Source: Shewanella fidelis ATCC BAA-318 (lineage in GTDB: Bacteria; Pseudomonadota; Gammaproteobacteria; Enterobacterales; Shewanellaceae). Taken from it: a DNA stretch of 64,000 nucleotides. The position numbers and the translations under genes were made by a program. Numbering within the stretch: position 1 is the first letter of the stretch; each line of letters starts with the position of its first letter. Below the pieces are notes generated by a model. That model made no database searches. It was not told where the DNA came from and saw only the letters and a list, made by a program, of their open reading frames with translations. This document shows, piece by piece, positions 28,790 to 37,658 of the stretch. The DNA lies in the NCBI RefSeq assembly GCF_000518605.1, contig NZ_JADX01000018.1, forward strand, positions 117,768 to 181,767. The letters are read 5' to 3'.

Positions 28790-30369
28790 AATCCACCTCC
28801 CATTTTAATTGCGCTAATCACGGCCTGTGCTTTTTGGCGTGTTTCATCCGCCTCGGCTTGGGGATCGGAATCGAATACCACTCCGGCGCCGGCTTGAATA
28901 AAGGCTGTACCATTTTTTACAAAGGCTGAGCGAATAACAATGCAGGTATCCATATCTCCTAAACCATTTAGGTAACCTACAGCACCGCCGTAACTGCCAC
29001 GTCTGGTTTTTTCTGCTCCACGTATAAGCTGTGCCGCACTGACTTTGGGAGCACCAGTTAAGGTGCCCATATTCATGCAAGCTTGATACGCATGCAGTGC
29101 ATCTAAATCGCTGCGAAGCTGACCGGTTACGCGGCTAACTAAATGCATGACGTGGCTATATCTATCAACTTTTAATAGCTCTGGGACTTTACGAGTGCCA
29201 CTTTGGCTAATACGAGCAATATCGTTGCGAGCCAAATCAACTAGCATGATGTGCTCTGATAGTTCTTTTTTATCTAGGCGTAGTTCAAGTTCATTACGGC
29301 TATCGAGATCAAAATCAATGTCACCATTTGCAGTTTTCCCACGCTTACGTGTGCCAGCTATTGGGTAGATTTCGACTTGATTACTTGCAGCTTCATACTT
29401 AAGGGCACTTTCTGGTGACGCACCAAAAAGAGTGAAATCATCGCCGCGGAAATAAAACATATAAGGGCTTGGGTTTGTTAGCCTTAATGCGCGGTATGCG
29501 CCTAACGTATTTGGGCAAGGTAAGCTAAAGCTACGTGATGGTACGACTTGAAAAATATCGCCGGCAATAATGTGCTGTTTTAGATCATTAACCGTGTTTT
29601 TAAAATCACTATCAGAGATGTTAACTTGAGTATCGCTGTTAATATTGACTAGCTCAGCAACCGGCGTGAGCGAGTGACAAGCACCTTGTAACTCTGCCAT
29701 GCGTGCAGAAAGAGCCGCAGTAACGCTATCGTTTGGGCTTTTCGCTGGCGCAACAAACTGATGAGTAACAATTTCAGCACTTTGCTGCTGGTGATCAACT
29801 AAGATCAAGGTCTCAGCTAAATAGAATAGGTAATCTGGACAGGTGTTATCACCTTCAGGCACGCTTGGCAGTGGTTCAACTGTGTCGATAAGATCGTAAG
29901 CGAGTACTCCGCCTAAAAAAAGATCTTCAAACTCTGGGCGTTCGTCACAGCGGATATGGTTAACTAATAATCTTAATCCATCGAGGGGAGAAGTTGATTT
30001 TAACCGGGCATCTTCGTCGAGTTGATCAACTTGTTTATGTAACTTAACGCTTAAGCAGTTATCGCCACTATGCTCACAGTGACTTTGAGGAAAGTGATTG
30101 CTGAAAAATTGCTTGATTGGGGCAAGCAGTGTTTGCCCATTATTGGTCAACGCACTAAATTGTAATAGGTAGCCATCACAGCGAATTTTCATCGCAGCGT
30201 GAGTTAATACAATACTTTTTAAGTGATCTTTACTTTCTATTTCTGCGGACTCAAGCAGCATGGTATGGGGCGCGTCTTGAGTGACATGCTGATATAAACG
30301 CAGCGGATCATCGTGATAGGCTAACTCTTGTTTTTGAGTGACGACTTTGGCGATAGTATCGGTTGCCAT
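28786..30369 (-). CDS. trpE: Anthranilate synthase component I
   Basis: TrpE makes anthranilate from chorismate using TrpG-derived ammonia. The 527-residue protein has the chorismate-enzyme C-terminal domain: IAGDIFQVVPSRSF, FGASPESALKY, PIAGTRKRG, HIMLVDLARNDI, and TGAPKVSAAQLI. The N-terminal domain has LLESAEIESKD, matching the LLES tryptophan-feedback site of the family. It is the first structural gene of the operon, 144 bases downstream of the attenuator. The start MATDTIAKVV is preceded by AGGAG. Confidence 0.98.
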   Translation of the reverse strand: MATDTIAKVVTQKQELAYHDDPLRLYQHVTQDAPHTMLLESAEIESKDHLKSIVLTHAAMKIRCDGYLLQFSALTNNGQTLLAPIKQFFSNHFPQSHCEHSGDNCLSVKLHKQVDQLDEDARLKSTSPLDGLRLLVNHIRCDERPEFEDLFLGGVLAYDLIDTVEPLPSVPEGDNTCPDYLFYLAETLILVDHQQQSAEIVTHQFVAPAKSPNDSVTAALSARMAELQGACHSLTPVAELVNINSDTQVNISDSDFKNTVNDLKQHIIAGDIFQVVPSRSFSLPCPNTLGAYRALRLTNPSPYMFYFRGDDFTLFGASPESALKYEAASNQVEIYPIAGTRKRGKTANGDIDFDLDSRNELELRLDKKELSEHIMLVDLARNDIARISQSGTRKVPELLKVDRYSHVMHLVSRVTGQLRSDLDALHAYQACMNMGTLTGAPKVSAAQLIRGAEKTRRGSYGGAVGYLNGLGDMDTCIVIRSAFVKNGTAFIQAGAGVVFDSDPQAEADETRQKAQAVISAIKMGGGL

Positions 30370-30512
30370 GCTTATGCTCCTGCCTTGTAGGGTAACGCAT
30401 TATTCATTGTTTTATCTCACTTTATCTTATACCAATCGAGTTAACTATCAGATCAGATTGGTCATTCCCCGCTGCCTTGGGCTTGTCGTTTCTCGCTATT
30501 TAAATGTTAGAT

Positions 30513-30547
30513 ACAAGAAAGCCCGCAGAGTATGCGGGCTTTCTTGT
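30513..30547 (-). terminator. trp operon attenuator (leader terminator)
   Basis: A 15-base-pair stem with a five-base loop, containing AAGCCCGCA and TGCGGGCTT, ends in a T-rich tract on the minus strand between trpL and trpE. GCGGG at 30588-30592 (minus strand) can pair with the CCCGC arm to form the competing antiterminator. It is positioned just after the trpL stop, as in classical ribosome-mediated attenuation. Confidence 0.88.
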
Positions 30548-30591
30548 TGAATCTTGTCTCAATTTTTGAGTACACAGTTCCACACCACCCG

Positions 30592-30648
30592 CTAAGTTGG
30601 GAAGTGCCACCACCAATTAATGTTTTGTAAAGTCGGTAACTGTGTCAT
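30592..30648 (-). CDS. trpL: trp operon leader peptide
   Basis: An 18-codon frame reads MTQLPTLQNINWWWHFPT, with three consecutive Trp codons 12-14 codons into the peptide, and stops just ahead of the antiterminator arm. When charged tRNA-Trp is scarce the ribosome stalls at the Trp codons. That leaves the downstream GCGGG segment free to pair with the terminator's CCCGC arm and lets transcription enter trpE. CACTTCC in the coding part can pair with GGAACTGTG beyond the stop, giving the 1:2 structure. No strong ribosome site is obvious. Confidence 0.88.
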   Translation of the reverse strand: MTQLPTLQNINWWWHFPT

Positions 30649-30677
30649 TGAAAATTCATCTTGTTCGTTTCAGTGGC

Positions 30678-30710
30678 TATATAGAAACATTTACCAGACA
30701 AATCTGTCAA
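30678..30710 (-). promoter_or_regulatory. Candidate trp operon promoter
   Basis: On the minus strand a perfect TTGACA (30710-30705) is followed by a TTTCTATATA stretch. Spacing to TATATA is 21 bases, or 19 to TCTATA, longer than ideal. It is placed just upstream of trpL. No TrpR operator resembling CTAGTTAACTAG is seen. Confidence 0.4.
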
Positions 30711-31115
30711 TTGAATATTTCTATTTTTAACTGATCTTCTTCAAATAAATGAAGCTTGATATTAATATTGGTTGTAATTATTGTTTTTCGATTAATTATT
30801 GGTGGATTTCACCAATAAAGCTGATTGTAAATTAAATGGGTATTTTAGCCTAATGTCACACTTGGCTAATATAGCAACTGGTTTTGGGGCATTTACCGAG
30901 CAGCTAGGCTTTACTTAGTTGGTGGCTTTTGTGATGTGAAACATGCTTAGTTAGCAGCTAATTTGAATTGGCTTTGACTATGGCATCATGGTCTGAGTTA
31001 CTCGCAACTACAATTAGCAGAATTGTTGATGTGCAGCGACAGTATTGTCTCGATTGGTAACATTTAGCAGGTAGGCGTTGGTAGTTATGTTTGCACTAAG
31101 ATGTGGCATATATAG
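30711..31115. other. Intergenic between trp promoter and glutaredoxin-like gene
   Basis: About 400 bases with only very short frames (for example 26 codons from 30982). I see nothing assignable. Confidence 0.45.
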
Positions 31116-31143
31116 AAAAAGGCAGCTTGATTGCTGCCTTTTT
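31116..31143. terminator. Bidirectional intrinsic terminator
   Basis: AAAAAGGCAGC and GCTGCCTTTTT form a stem 3' of the minus-strand glutaredoxin-like gene. Confidence 0.83.
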
Positions 31144-31175
31144 ACTGATGAGTGTTTGCTTGGTTTTTGTAGATA

Positions 31176-31532
31176 TTAAGCGAACTTCTTATCTAAAAAG
31201 TTAATGATTTCTGACGATTCATACATCCATGTTGATTGGCCATTTTCTTCAATCTTCATACAAGGAACCTGTAGCTTGCCGCCACCATTTAATAGGGTGC
31301 TTTTGTGTGGCTCTTGTTTGGCATCTAATGTGACGATATTTAAGCCTTGGCGACGTAGCGCGCGACGAACCTTTACACAAAATGGGCAGGCTTTATATTC
31401 ATAAATTGTCATATTGCTGGTGGCATTATCGATTTTCTGTTGTTCTTCTGCCGGACGCTTTAGTTTTTTAGGCGCAAAAACAAAGTTTAAAAACAAAATG
31501 ATACGGCCTAATACCCAACGAATAATAAACAT
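31176..31532 (-). CDS. Membrane-anchored glutaredoxin-like protein
   Basis: The 118-residue protein has an N-terminal hydrophobic helix (RWVLGRIILFLNFVFAP), a charged linker, and a glutaredoxin domain from about residue 41. That domain holds a CPFC active site (Cys49, Cys52), the cis-Pro loop QVPCMKI, and the ESSEIINFLDKKF end that also occurs in GST-like N-domains. It is probably a thiol-disulfide reductant tethered to the inner membrane with the domain in the cytoplasm; the partner protein is unknown. It is upstream of its own terminator and just downstream of the peptidase E gene on the same strand. Confidence 0.82.
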   Translation of the reverse strand: MFIIRWVLGRIILFLNFVFAPKKLKRPAEEQQKIDNATSNMTIYEYKACPFCVKVRRALRRQGLNIVTLDAKQEPHKSTLLNGGGKLQVPCMKIEENGQSTWMYESSEIINFLDKKFA

Positions 31533-31620
31533 TAACTACCTCTGATGTATTGATTCCCGCGCAGATTTTAACTCAAGCATTACAGGGTTGAAAGTATTGA
31601 TTAAAGATCTGCTATCATCT

Positions 31621-32250
31621 TTACGACTTTTGCCATACAAGGTGCCCAAGGACTTTGAGTTGATCTGAGAGTGACAGCAGAGCAGTGTCGTCGGGACAAA
31701 AACAGATTGGGTGAGCAAACTTTGGCTGTTGTGGCTGTTCAAGTTGTTTGTCTGTTGCATGGGGGACAAACATAAAATCAACTAGATTTAGCCCAGTTAA
31801 ATCATCAAGTTGGCAATCATTGCTATCCCCGCAAAGTGGTGCGCTGGCAATTGACGGGGTCATTATCATAGCACCAGCGCTAACACCGATAAGCCCGCCA
31901 CCATTGACACAATATTGGCGCAGTACCGGCAGTAATTTATGTTGTTTAAGTGCTTTTAAAAACCGGAAGGTATCGCCACCCGAAAGATGAATTGCGTCGC
32001 ACTTGAGTAAGGCATTTAAGCTTGTTTCACAGAAGCCTGATTCGAGTTCAAGGTACACACTTAATTGCGCATTATGTGCTTGATACATCATTTGAGTTTG
32101 CGAGTAATATTGCCGTTGTGGATCGGGCTCTGAGGCGATATAACCTATGTTTAATTGGCTATTGGTTTGCTGTTTAAGCGAACTCAATAATTGAGATATG
32201 GCCGTTTGTGCGTTGTGACTGTTGGGATTGCTAAGTAGGGCAAGTTTCAT
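31621..32250 (-). CDS. Peptidase E family (S51) protein
   Basis: The 209-residue protein resembles alpha-aspartyl dipeptidase (PepE). It has the nucleophile elbow GVSAGAMIM with Ser124, the substrate loop HLSGGDTFRFLKAL, and LNLVDFMFVPHATD. PepE cleaves dipeptides with N-terminal Asp; some S51 relatives have other substrates (cyanophycin degradation, or non-peptidase roles). Length is slightly shorter than the 230 residues usual for PepE. It lies 88 bases upstream of the glutaredoxin-like gene on the same strand and may share its transcript. Confidence 0.82.
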   Translation of the reverse strand: MKLALLSNPNSHNAQTAISQLLSSLKQQTNSQLNIGYIASEPDPQRQYYSQTQMMYQAHNAQLSVYLELESGFCETSLNALLKCDAIHLSGGDTFRFLKALKQHKLLPVLRQYCVNGGGLIGVSAGAMIMTPSIASAPLCGDSNDCQLDDLTGLNLVDFMFVPHATDKQLEQPQQPKFAHPICFCPDDTALLSLSDQLKVLGHLVWQKS

Positions 32251-32356
32251 GCTATTCCTTTGAAAATACTATTAAGTTTCCATTTTCTTAACAACTTAGC
32301 TTATTCTTCGACTGATAAAAACCATTAGTTTGTGGTGTTTTAACGGCTAAACAAAT

Positions 32357-32382
32357 AAAAAGCATGCGTACGCATGCTTTTT
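32357..32382. terminator. Palindromic bidirectional terminator
   Basis: AAAAAGCATGCGT followed by ACGCATGCTTTTT is a perfect 26-base palindrome with A and T runs, directly 3' of the DUF748 gene. Confidence 0.78.
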
Positions 32383-32406
32383 GGGTTCGGTAGTGGCAAA
32401 CTGACG

Positions 32407-35400
32407 CTAGTTTGCTCCTAAGGTTAATAATGCTTGGCTAGCCTCGGTATTGAGCTCGACTCTGCTGTCGAGTAAAAAGATCCTTTTAGGATCAACTTTC
32501 TGCTGCTCAATAAGATAAGTTTTTACTGCCGCCGCACGAGCTTGGGCGAGTTTTCCTAGTGCATCTTCACTTATTCGCTGCGCGCCAAGTACAAAGTTAT
32601 ACAGTGCAATATGCCAACGGGTGAGTAATTGCTCATCTGTGAGTGGCGTCTCCTGTTGATGTTCAGCTAGGATGCTATCTTTAACAACTGAGGCTGACTT
32701 GCCTAGCTCCACCTCATAAAGATCGATTAATGCCTCTGCTAATGGCCCTGTGGTTGGATAATTACTTGGCGATAGCGCTTCGGGTAACTGCTGCAGTGGA
32801 ATATTGGCTGTTTGCGCTAACTTGCTGCGTAATTGTTGTTCGCTCAGCGCTTGACTATCTGCTTGCATGTTTAGGCCGCCTTCAACGCTTAAGGTAAGCA
32901 TGGGTCTATCTGCTAGACCTTTGGCAAGTTTATCTAAGGTTTGTTGCTGTTGGGTTGATATAGTCGCGTCACCAGCAGCAAATTGAATCTTATCTAATTC
33001 ATCAGCATCATCACCGAGTAGCCCTGCTAACAAACTGAAAGGGGCGGTAACCGCTTTAGTGATGACATTGGTAAAGGCGGTCATCACAATACTTCCTATG
33101 CTAAAACTGGGATCATCAACATCGCCAGAAACTTGTAGCCCTAAATCTATCACACCGTGTCTGTCTTGAAGCAATGCGATGGCAAGCGTAACGGGGAGGG
33201 TGGTTGCTAGTGAGCTATCACTGGGCTTACCTAGCTTTAATTGGTCTACAACTAAGTGGTTGTCACCAACGAGTTGGTTTTTATCAAGCTGGTAGTTGAG
33301 ATCTAACGATAGTAGACCTTTATCTATGTAATAACCTGCGTAGGTACCAGAATAAGGATTGACTGAGGTTAGCTCAACATGTTTGAAGCTCAGGGCTAAG
33401 TCTAAGTATGGCTGGGCTAATAACGGGTTGATATCACCTTTGAGTGTCACAGGTGCATAGCGATCAATCTTACCTTTTATATCAACCGATGCTGTTTGTT
33501 TGCTATCAGAGGATAGCTTGCTGATCTTGCCATCTAAATGCTCAATACTGGCAGCAAAGTTAGGGGTTAATGAGTTATCTGCAAAAAAGGTCGAACCATC
33601 TTTAAAGCTAATTTGATTTATCGATAACGCTATAGGTTGAGTTGCAGCAGCACTTTTATCTGCTTTAGTTGATACCTTCGCTTGCACTACTTTTGTTGGT
33701 TGCTGTTTGTTTGTTTGCTTGGTTTTTTCTGGTGCTGTTTGCACTATAAGATCACCGATATTGGTGCTCTTATCTTTAGCGATAATAATGCGACCATAGG
33801 GCTGAGTTAATGAAACTTGGTCAATATCGAGACTATTATTTTGCTTGTCAAATTTAAGGCTATTTATGTCCAGCGCTTTCCATTTTAGAAGCTCTTTTTT
33901 CTGAACCGTGTCTTTAATGATTAAGTCATTAACGGCTAGATTACCTTGGTAACTGAGTTGCTCTGTCTTGGCGTCAAGGTTGAGCGTACCTTGAGTATTA
34001 ACGTCGCCCTGTTTTAGCTCGATATTGATGTAAGGCGTTAAATACCCCTGTATTTGAGTTAAGGCTAAATTAGTGACACGAAGTTCGGTATTGGCTGTTT
34101 GTGCCAAGGGCGTAATACTGCCGCTAGAGCTAATATGACCTTGCTGATTAATGTTGAATGACAATTGATAATCAATAGGTTCGGCTAAGCTATCAGTTAT
34201 TGCGCCTGTATTTAGCGCAATATCAGAAATTTGCCACAGCGTAGCTTTTGTCACTAATGCCTCAGTCAGGTTCACTTGATAATTTTCAAGGTTTACCTTT
34301 TTTAGCACGGCACTCCAGCTGCGACTATTAGTGGTATCACTGTGGTTAGTTGTTGTTTGTTGCTCCTGCGCAATACCCGTTTGTGCTGTACTTGCAGGGG
34401 CTTTTGCTGTTGGAACATTAGCGGCGCCATTTGCTATTGGGGTAAAGATATTCGCAAGGCTTACGCCATTTTTATCAATAGTTGTGTTTAACACTAATCC
34501 TTTTGTATCTAGAGATTGTGCAGTAATGGTTTGATTTTGAAGATCAACATTGATGCCTTGCAGTGTAATCATAGGCAGATTAATAACTGACTTTGATTGG
34601 TAATCAAAGTTAATATCATCAAGTTGTAATCGGCCGTTATCAGCCTTAAAGGCGAGTTTATCGTTTTGTATTTGCAATTGATAATTGCTAGAAAGGGTTA
34701 AACGGCCGGAGCTTAAAACAGGGGCAAATTGTTCAGAAATAAACGACCAAAATTGCGGTAGCTGGATGTTGGTAAGTTGTACATCGCCAATCACACTTAA
34801 TGGCGATAGTTGCACTTGCCCTTGTGTAGCGATCTCTCCTCCCTGCCGACCAACAATATGCACTGAATAACGGTTTAAATCAGGGTTAATAGACTGTCCA
34901 TCTGTTTGCTGGCTAAGCGTAGATTGAATTGCGTGCTTGGAGTCAAAATATTTCACGTTCAGATTCAGCTCTGGGTAGTGAAGCTGAGCATCGGTTACAT
35001 GATCTTCAAAGTTTAAATCAGCTTTTATAATGGCTAAGTTACTGATAATAAAATGGGGTATGGCGGCTTGATGTTGACTAGCCTCGTTTTCATCAGTCGA
35101 TGGGCGCTTGGCTAAAGTGTCTATAATATCTGAAAAGTTAAATCGTAAAGATTGCGGCGCTTTTATACGCTCAATATTGACGTTAGGTTCTGTAAGCGTG
35201 ACGTTGGTAACGCTATAAGCTGTGTTGAATAGAGAGTCCCAGAATTGTAATTCAAAAGCGAGTTGCCTAAAGCCAATAAAAGCTTGTTTATTAGGTTCGT
35301 GCACTTGGAAGTTGTCGATTGTAACGTCAAAGGTGAACGGATTTATCTTGATATCTTCTAACGTGACCGGACGTTGTAAAAGGGTCGATAACTGCTGCGG

Positions 35401-35553
35401 TACTTGTTTTACGGCAATGTAGGGGACTAAGAGCCCTAAAATTGCAGTAAAACTGAAATAGAGTACTGAAAAAATAATGATTAAGCGCTGATATCTTGGG
35501 CGCTGACGATAGCCACTAAGTATTGACTGAAGCAATTTTTTGATAAAAGACAT
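32407..35553 (-). CDS. DUF748 / AsmA-like inner-membrane-anchored giant protein
   Basis: The 1048-residue protein has a basic N-terminus and one membrane helix (about residues 22-48), then a long periplasmic region. That region is rich in repeating beta strands of the AsmA-like type (for example YQGNLAVNDLIIKD, LDLALSFKHVELTSVNPYSG). A more helical C-terminal third resembles an OmpA-type peptidoglycan-binding end (RAAAVKTYLIEQQKVDPKRIFLLD). Low-complexity Ala/Thr/Gln stretches occur at about 385-410 and 625-650. Proteins of this class form bridge-like structures implicated in lipid transport or envelope homeostasis; the exact role is not established for this family. It appears monocistronic. 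Confidence 0.85.
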   Translation of the reverse strand: MSFIKKLLQSILSGYRQRPRYQRLIIIFSVLYFSFTAILGLLVPYIAVKQVPQQLSTLLQRPVTLEDIKINPFTFDVTIDNFQVHEPNKQAFIGFRQLAFELQFWDSLFNTAYSVTNVTLTEPNVNIERIKAPQSLRFNFSDIIDTLAKRPSTDENEASQHQAAIPHFIISNLAIIKADLNFEDHVTDAQLHYPELNLNVKYFDSKHAIQSTLSQQTDGQSINPDLNRYSVHIVGRQGGEIATQGQVQLSPLSVIGDVQLTNIQLPQFWSFISEQFAPVLSSGRLTLSSNYQLQIQNDKLAFKADNGRLQLDDINFDYQSKSVINLPMITLQGINVDLQNQTITAQSLDTKGLVLNTTIDKNGVSLANIFTPIANGAANVPTAKAPASTAQTGIAQEQQTTTNHSDTTNSRSWSAVLKKVNLENYQVNLTEALVTKATLWQISDIALNTGAITDSLAEPIDYQLSFNINQQGHISSSGSITPLAQTANTELRVTNLALTQIQGYLTPYINIELKQGDVNTQGTLNLDAKTEQLSYQGNLAVNDLIIKDTVQKKELLKWKALDINSLKFDKQNNSLDIDQVSLTQPYGRIIIAKDKSTNIGDLIVQTAPEKTKQTNKQQPTKVVQAKVSTKADKSAAATQPIALSINQISFKDGSTFFADNSLTPNFAASIEHLDGKISKLSSDSKQTASVDIKGKIDRYAPVTLKGDINPLLAQPYLDLALSFKHVELTSVNPYSGTYAGYYIDKGLLSLDLNYQLDKNQLVGDNHLVVDQLKLGKPSDSSLATTLPVTLAIALLQDRHGVIDLGLQVSGDVDDPSFSIGSIVMTAFTNVITKAVTAPFSLLAGLLGDDADELDKIQFAAGDATISTQQQQTLDKLAKGLADRPMLTLSVEGGLNMQADSQALSEQQLRSKLAQTANIPLQQLPEALSPSNYPTTGPLAEALIDLYEVELGKSASVVKDSILAEHQQETPLTDEQLLTRWHIALYNFVLGAQRISEDALGKLAQARAAAVKTYLIEQQKVDPKRIFLLDSRVELNTEASQALLTLGAN

Positions 35554-35953
35554 GGGGAAACCTTTGCCGATTTAATTCGAGCTGAATCAAGACCTCAATC
35601 TAGCGGAAGCCTATAAAGTAAAGCTGCAGCTAACTTTTAGTCATCTCATTAATTATTTTAGCGTCATTATCAAGTAAATGAGTCCGGTATCATAATGTTT
35701 TTTGTTAAATTCATTTAAATCATTAACTAATGAAAACACTTGTTACAGAAGCTGTTTTGCCGTTCAAAATGGTTGTGGGGTAAATTGATCGATAGAGGTT
35801 GGCTGCTAGTCATTATCAGCGACGAAGTGATGAGGTCGACGTACAGCAAGATTTAGTTTATCGAATGCTAGATCTGGCGCTATTGAACTATTGCCTAGTG
35901 TCTTTCTTGGTTGATACCATAGCGCGTTTTCAATCGGCTTTTGGGGAATTAGC
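35554..35953. other. Divergent intergenic region, no gene seen
   Basis: About 400 bases separate the DUF748 and DUF445 genes, which diverge, so both promoters should be here. No consensus promoter or operator stands out. Confidence 0.45.
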
Positions 35954-36661
35954 TTGAATAAAAGTGTTATTACGAATCTTATCGCAGCAATTTTAGTTGC
36001 TGTTGGTTACTTGTTTGCTCAACCCATATTACTAACAGTAGGCTTGTTTGCACTTTCTGGCGCCGTGACTAACTGGTTAGCAATTCATATGTTGTTTGAG
36101 AAGGTCCCCGGCTTATATGGTTCTGGTGTTATTCCTTCGCGCTTTGAAGAGTTCAAGGCAGCTATTGCCAATTTAATGATGAAGCAATTTTTTACTGAAG
36201 AAAATATTGACCGATTTCTATCCGGTGAAGGTGGGGTTGAAAAGCAACTTAACTTACAGCCTGTGATAGACAAAATTGATTTATCGCCAGCATTCAATGC
36301 GTTAGTTAAAACAGTCGAACAATCTTCTCTCGGCGGCATGTTAGCAATGTTTGGTGGCAGTGAAGCCATTACCCCTTTGCGTGAACCTTTTATCGAGAAA
36401 ATGAAAACCTCATTAAGTGAAATTGCGCAAAGTGATGATTTTTATGCCTTGGTGAAAGCTGAACTTGAGCAGCCAGATATGATTGCTGATATGCGAGCAA
36501 AAGTGGAGGAGATTGTTACTCAACGTCTTAATGAGTTAACTCCGCAGCTTGTCAAAGAGATTGTGCAAGAGATGATCCGTGAACACTTAGGTTGGCTAGT
36601 TGTTTGGGGCGGGGTGTTTGGTGGTTTAATCGGTTTAGCTGCTGCGCTTATTCAAGCTTGA
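35954..36661 (+). CDS. DUF445 family membrane protein
   Basis: The 235-residue protein has an N-terminal hydrophobic hairpin ending in SGAVTNWLAIHMLFEKVPGLYGSGVIPSRFEEFK. This matches the DUF445 signature (TNW.A...LF). A helical middle and a C-terminal hydrophobic segment (WLVVWGGVFGGLIGLAAALIQ) follow. Function is unknown in the family; this is the short version, about half the length of the longest DUF445 proteins. Translation starts at TTG 35954 with GGGGA six bases upstream; no ATG suits the N-terminus. It is followed by a strong terminator. Confidence 0.85.
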   Translation: MNKSVITNLIAAILVAVGYLFAQPILLTVGLFALSGAVTNWLAIHMLFEKVPGLYGSGVIPSRFEEFKAAIANLMMKQFFTEENIDRFLSGEGGVEKQLNLQPVIDKIDLSPAFNALVKTVEQSSLGGMLAMFGGSEAITPLREPFIEKMKTSLSEIAQSDDFYALVKAELEQPDMIADMRAKVEEIVTQRLNELTPQLVKEIVQEMIREHLGWLVVWGGVFGGLIGLAAALIQA

Positions 36662-36719
36662 TAGGTTAGCACTGGCAAGAATGGCGAGTTGTAGCGGCTC
36701 TGATCCTGCGACTCTTGAT

Positions 36720-36747
36720 AAAAAGAGGAAGCTTCGGCTTCCTTTTT
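36720..36747. terminator. Intrinsic terminator with TTCG loop
   Basis: AGGAAGC, loop TTCG, and GCTTCCT flanked by A and T runs form a very stable hairpin after the DUF445 gene. Confidence 0.87.
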
Positions 36748-36837
36748 GTTAGCCTATCCCATTTATTATTGTTGTACGCTTACTGTGCGTTGAGTTATGT
36801 TTTAATCTTCGGAACATGGCGTTCACAGGAGTGATAG

Positions 36838-37200
36838 ATGCAGCAAGATAAAATACAAGATCACAGTATTAACTATCTTGAAATCCCAGTTAAAGACATA
36901 GTTAGAACCAAGGTATTTTTTGGGGATGTTTTTAATTGGCAGTTTGAGGACTATGGTCCTGAATATAGCTGTTTTATTGATGTTGGTATCAGTGGTGGTT
37001 TTTTTGTTAGTGATAAAAGTTTTGCTACTGCACAAGGTTGTCCGCTGATCGTTATCTATTCAGCTCAGTTAGAGCAAACTGAAGCAGAAGTACTTAAGGC
37101 CGGAGGCCGGATAAGTCAACCGATCTTTTCTTTTCCCGGTGGACGTAGGTTTCACTTCTTTGATCCAAATGAAAATGAATATGCCGTTTGGTCGGAGTAA
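36838..37200 (+). CDS. VOC family (glyoxalase/dioxygenase fold) protein
   Basis: The 120-residue protein has two beta-alpha-beta-beta-beta modules of the vicinal oxygen chelate fold. The first contains INYLEIPVKDIVRTKVFFGDVFNW, typical of this branch. The second ends with FHFFDPNENEYAVWS, where the family's C-terminal metal Glu or substrate residue lies. Family members include dioxygenases, glyoxalases and resistance proteins, so the reaction is undetermined. GGAGTG lies eight bases before the ATG. It probably forms a small operon with the isomerase-like gene 35 bases downstream. Confidence 0.85.
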   Translation: MQQDKIQDHSINYLEIPVKDIVRTKVFFGDVFNWQFEDYGPEYSCFIDVGISGGFFVSDKSFATAQGCPLIVIYSAQLEQTEAEVLKAGGRISQPIFSFPGGRRFHFFDPNENEYAVWSE

Positions 37201-37235
37201 TTGCCGCTTAATACTGCTTAAAACAAGGACACATT

Positions 37236-37580
37236 ATGCCACATTGCAGCATTGAATATTCAGCGCAACTAAGTGAAATTATCTCTATTGAGGCATTAGT
37301 CGAAGCTTGTCATCGTGGACTAATTGAGTCAGGGCTTTTTGAAGCTAAAGCGATAAAAACTCGGGCTTATCGCTGTGAGTTTTATCGCGTAGGTGAAGAT
37401 GCGAGTAGTCAGTTTATTCATCTTAATATTGCGATCATGCCGGGGCGAAGTGATGAGCAAAAAGCGCTGCTACTTGAGCGGGTTTATGATGCCATTGCGC
37501 TAATTACTGCGGCGGTTTCAAGTGTCACCATTGAGGTGACCGAACTGCAGCAACAGCATTATTTTAAAGCTATAAATTAA
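37236..37580 (+). CDS. 5-carboxymethyl-2-hydroxymuconate isomerase-like (tautomerase superfamily)
   Basis: The 114-residue protein starts MPHCSIEYS. After Met removal this gives the N-terminal Pro that is the catalytic base of the tautomerase superfamily, and the HCS.EYS pattern is that of CHMI (HpcD). GRSDEQKALLLERV and the VTIEVTEL strand also fit. CHMI acts in homoprotocatechuate breakdown, but no other hpc gene is nearby, so the physiological role may differ. AAGGAC precedes the start. It is linked to the VOC gene and ends at a terminator. Confidence 0.83.
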   Translation: MPHCSIEYSAQLSEIISIEALVEACHRGLIESGLFEAKAIKTRAYRCEFYRVGEDASSQFIHLNIAIMPGRSDEQKALLLERVYDAIALITAAVSSVTIEVTELQQQHYFKAIN

Positions 37581-37601
37581 GACTTCAGTTGTTAATAATA
37601 G

Positions 37602-37632
37602 AAAAGCCACTCATAGCAATAAGTGGCTTTTA
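37602..37632. terminator. Bidirectional intrinsic terminator
   Basis: AAAAGCCACT and AGTGGCTTTT flank an 11-base loop between the convergent CHMI-like and asnB genes. Confidence 0.8.
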
Positions 37633-37658
37633 CTTTTTAACGATATTGCTGACAGTGT

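Noticed and set aside
30421..30460. GAGTTAACTATC resembling a TrpR operator
   Set aside because: It lies between the attenuator and trpE rather than at the promoter, and it matches only the central part of the operator.
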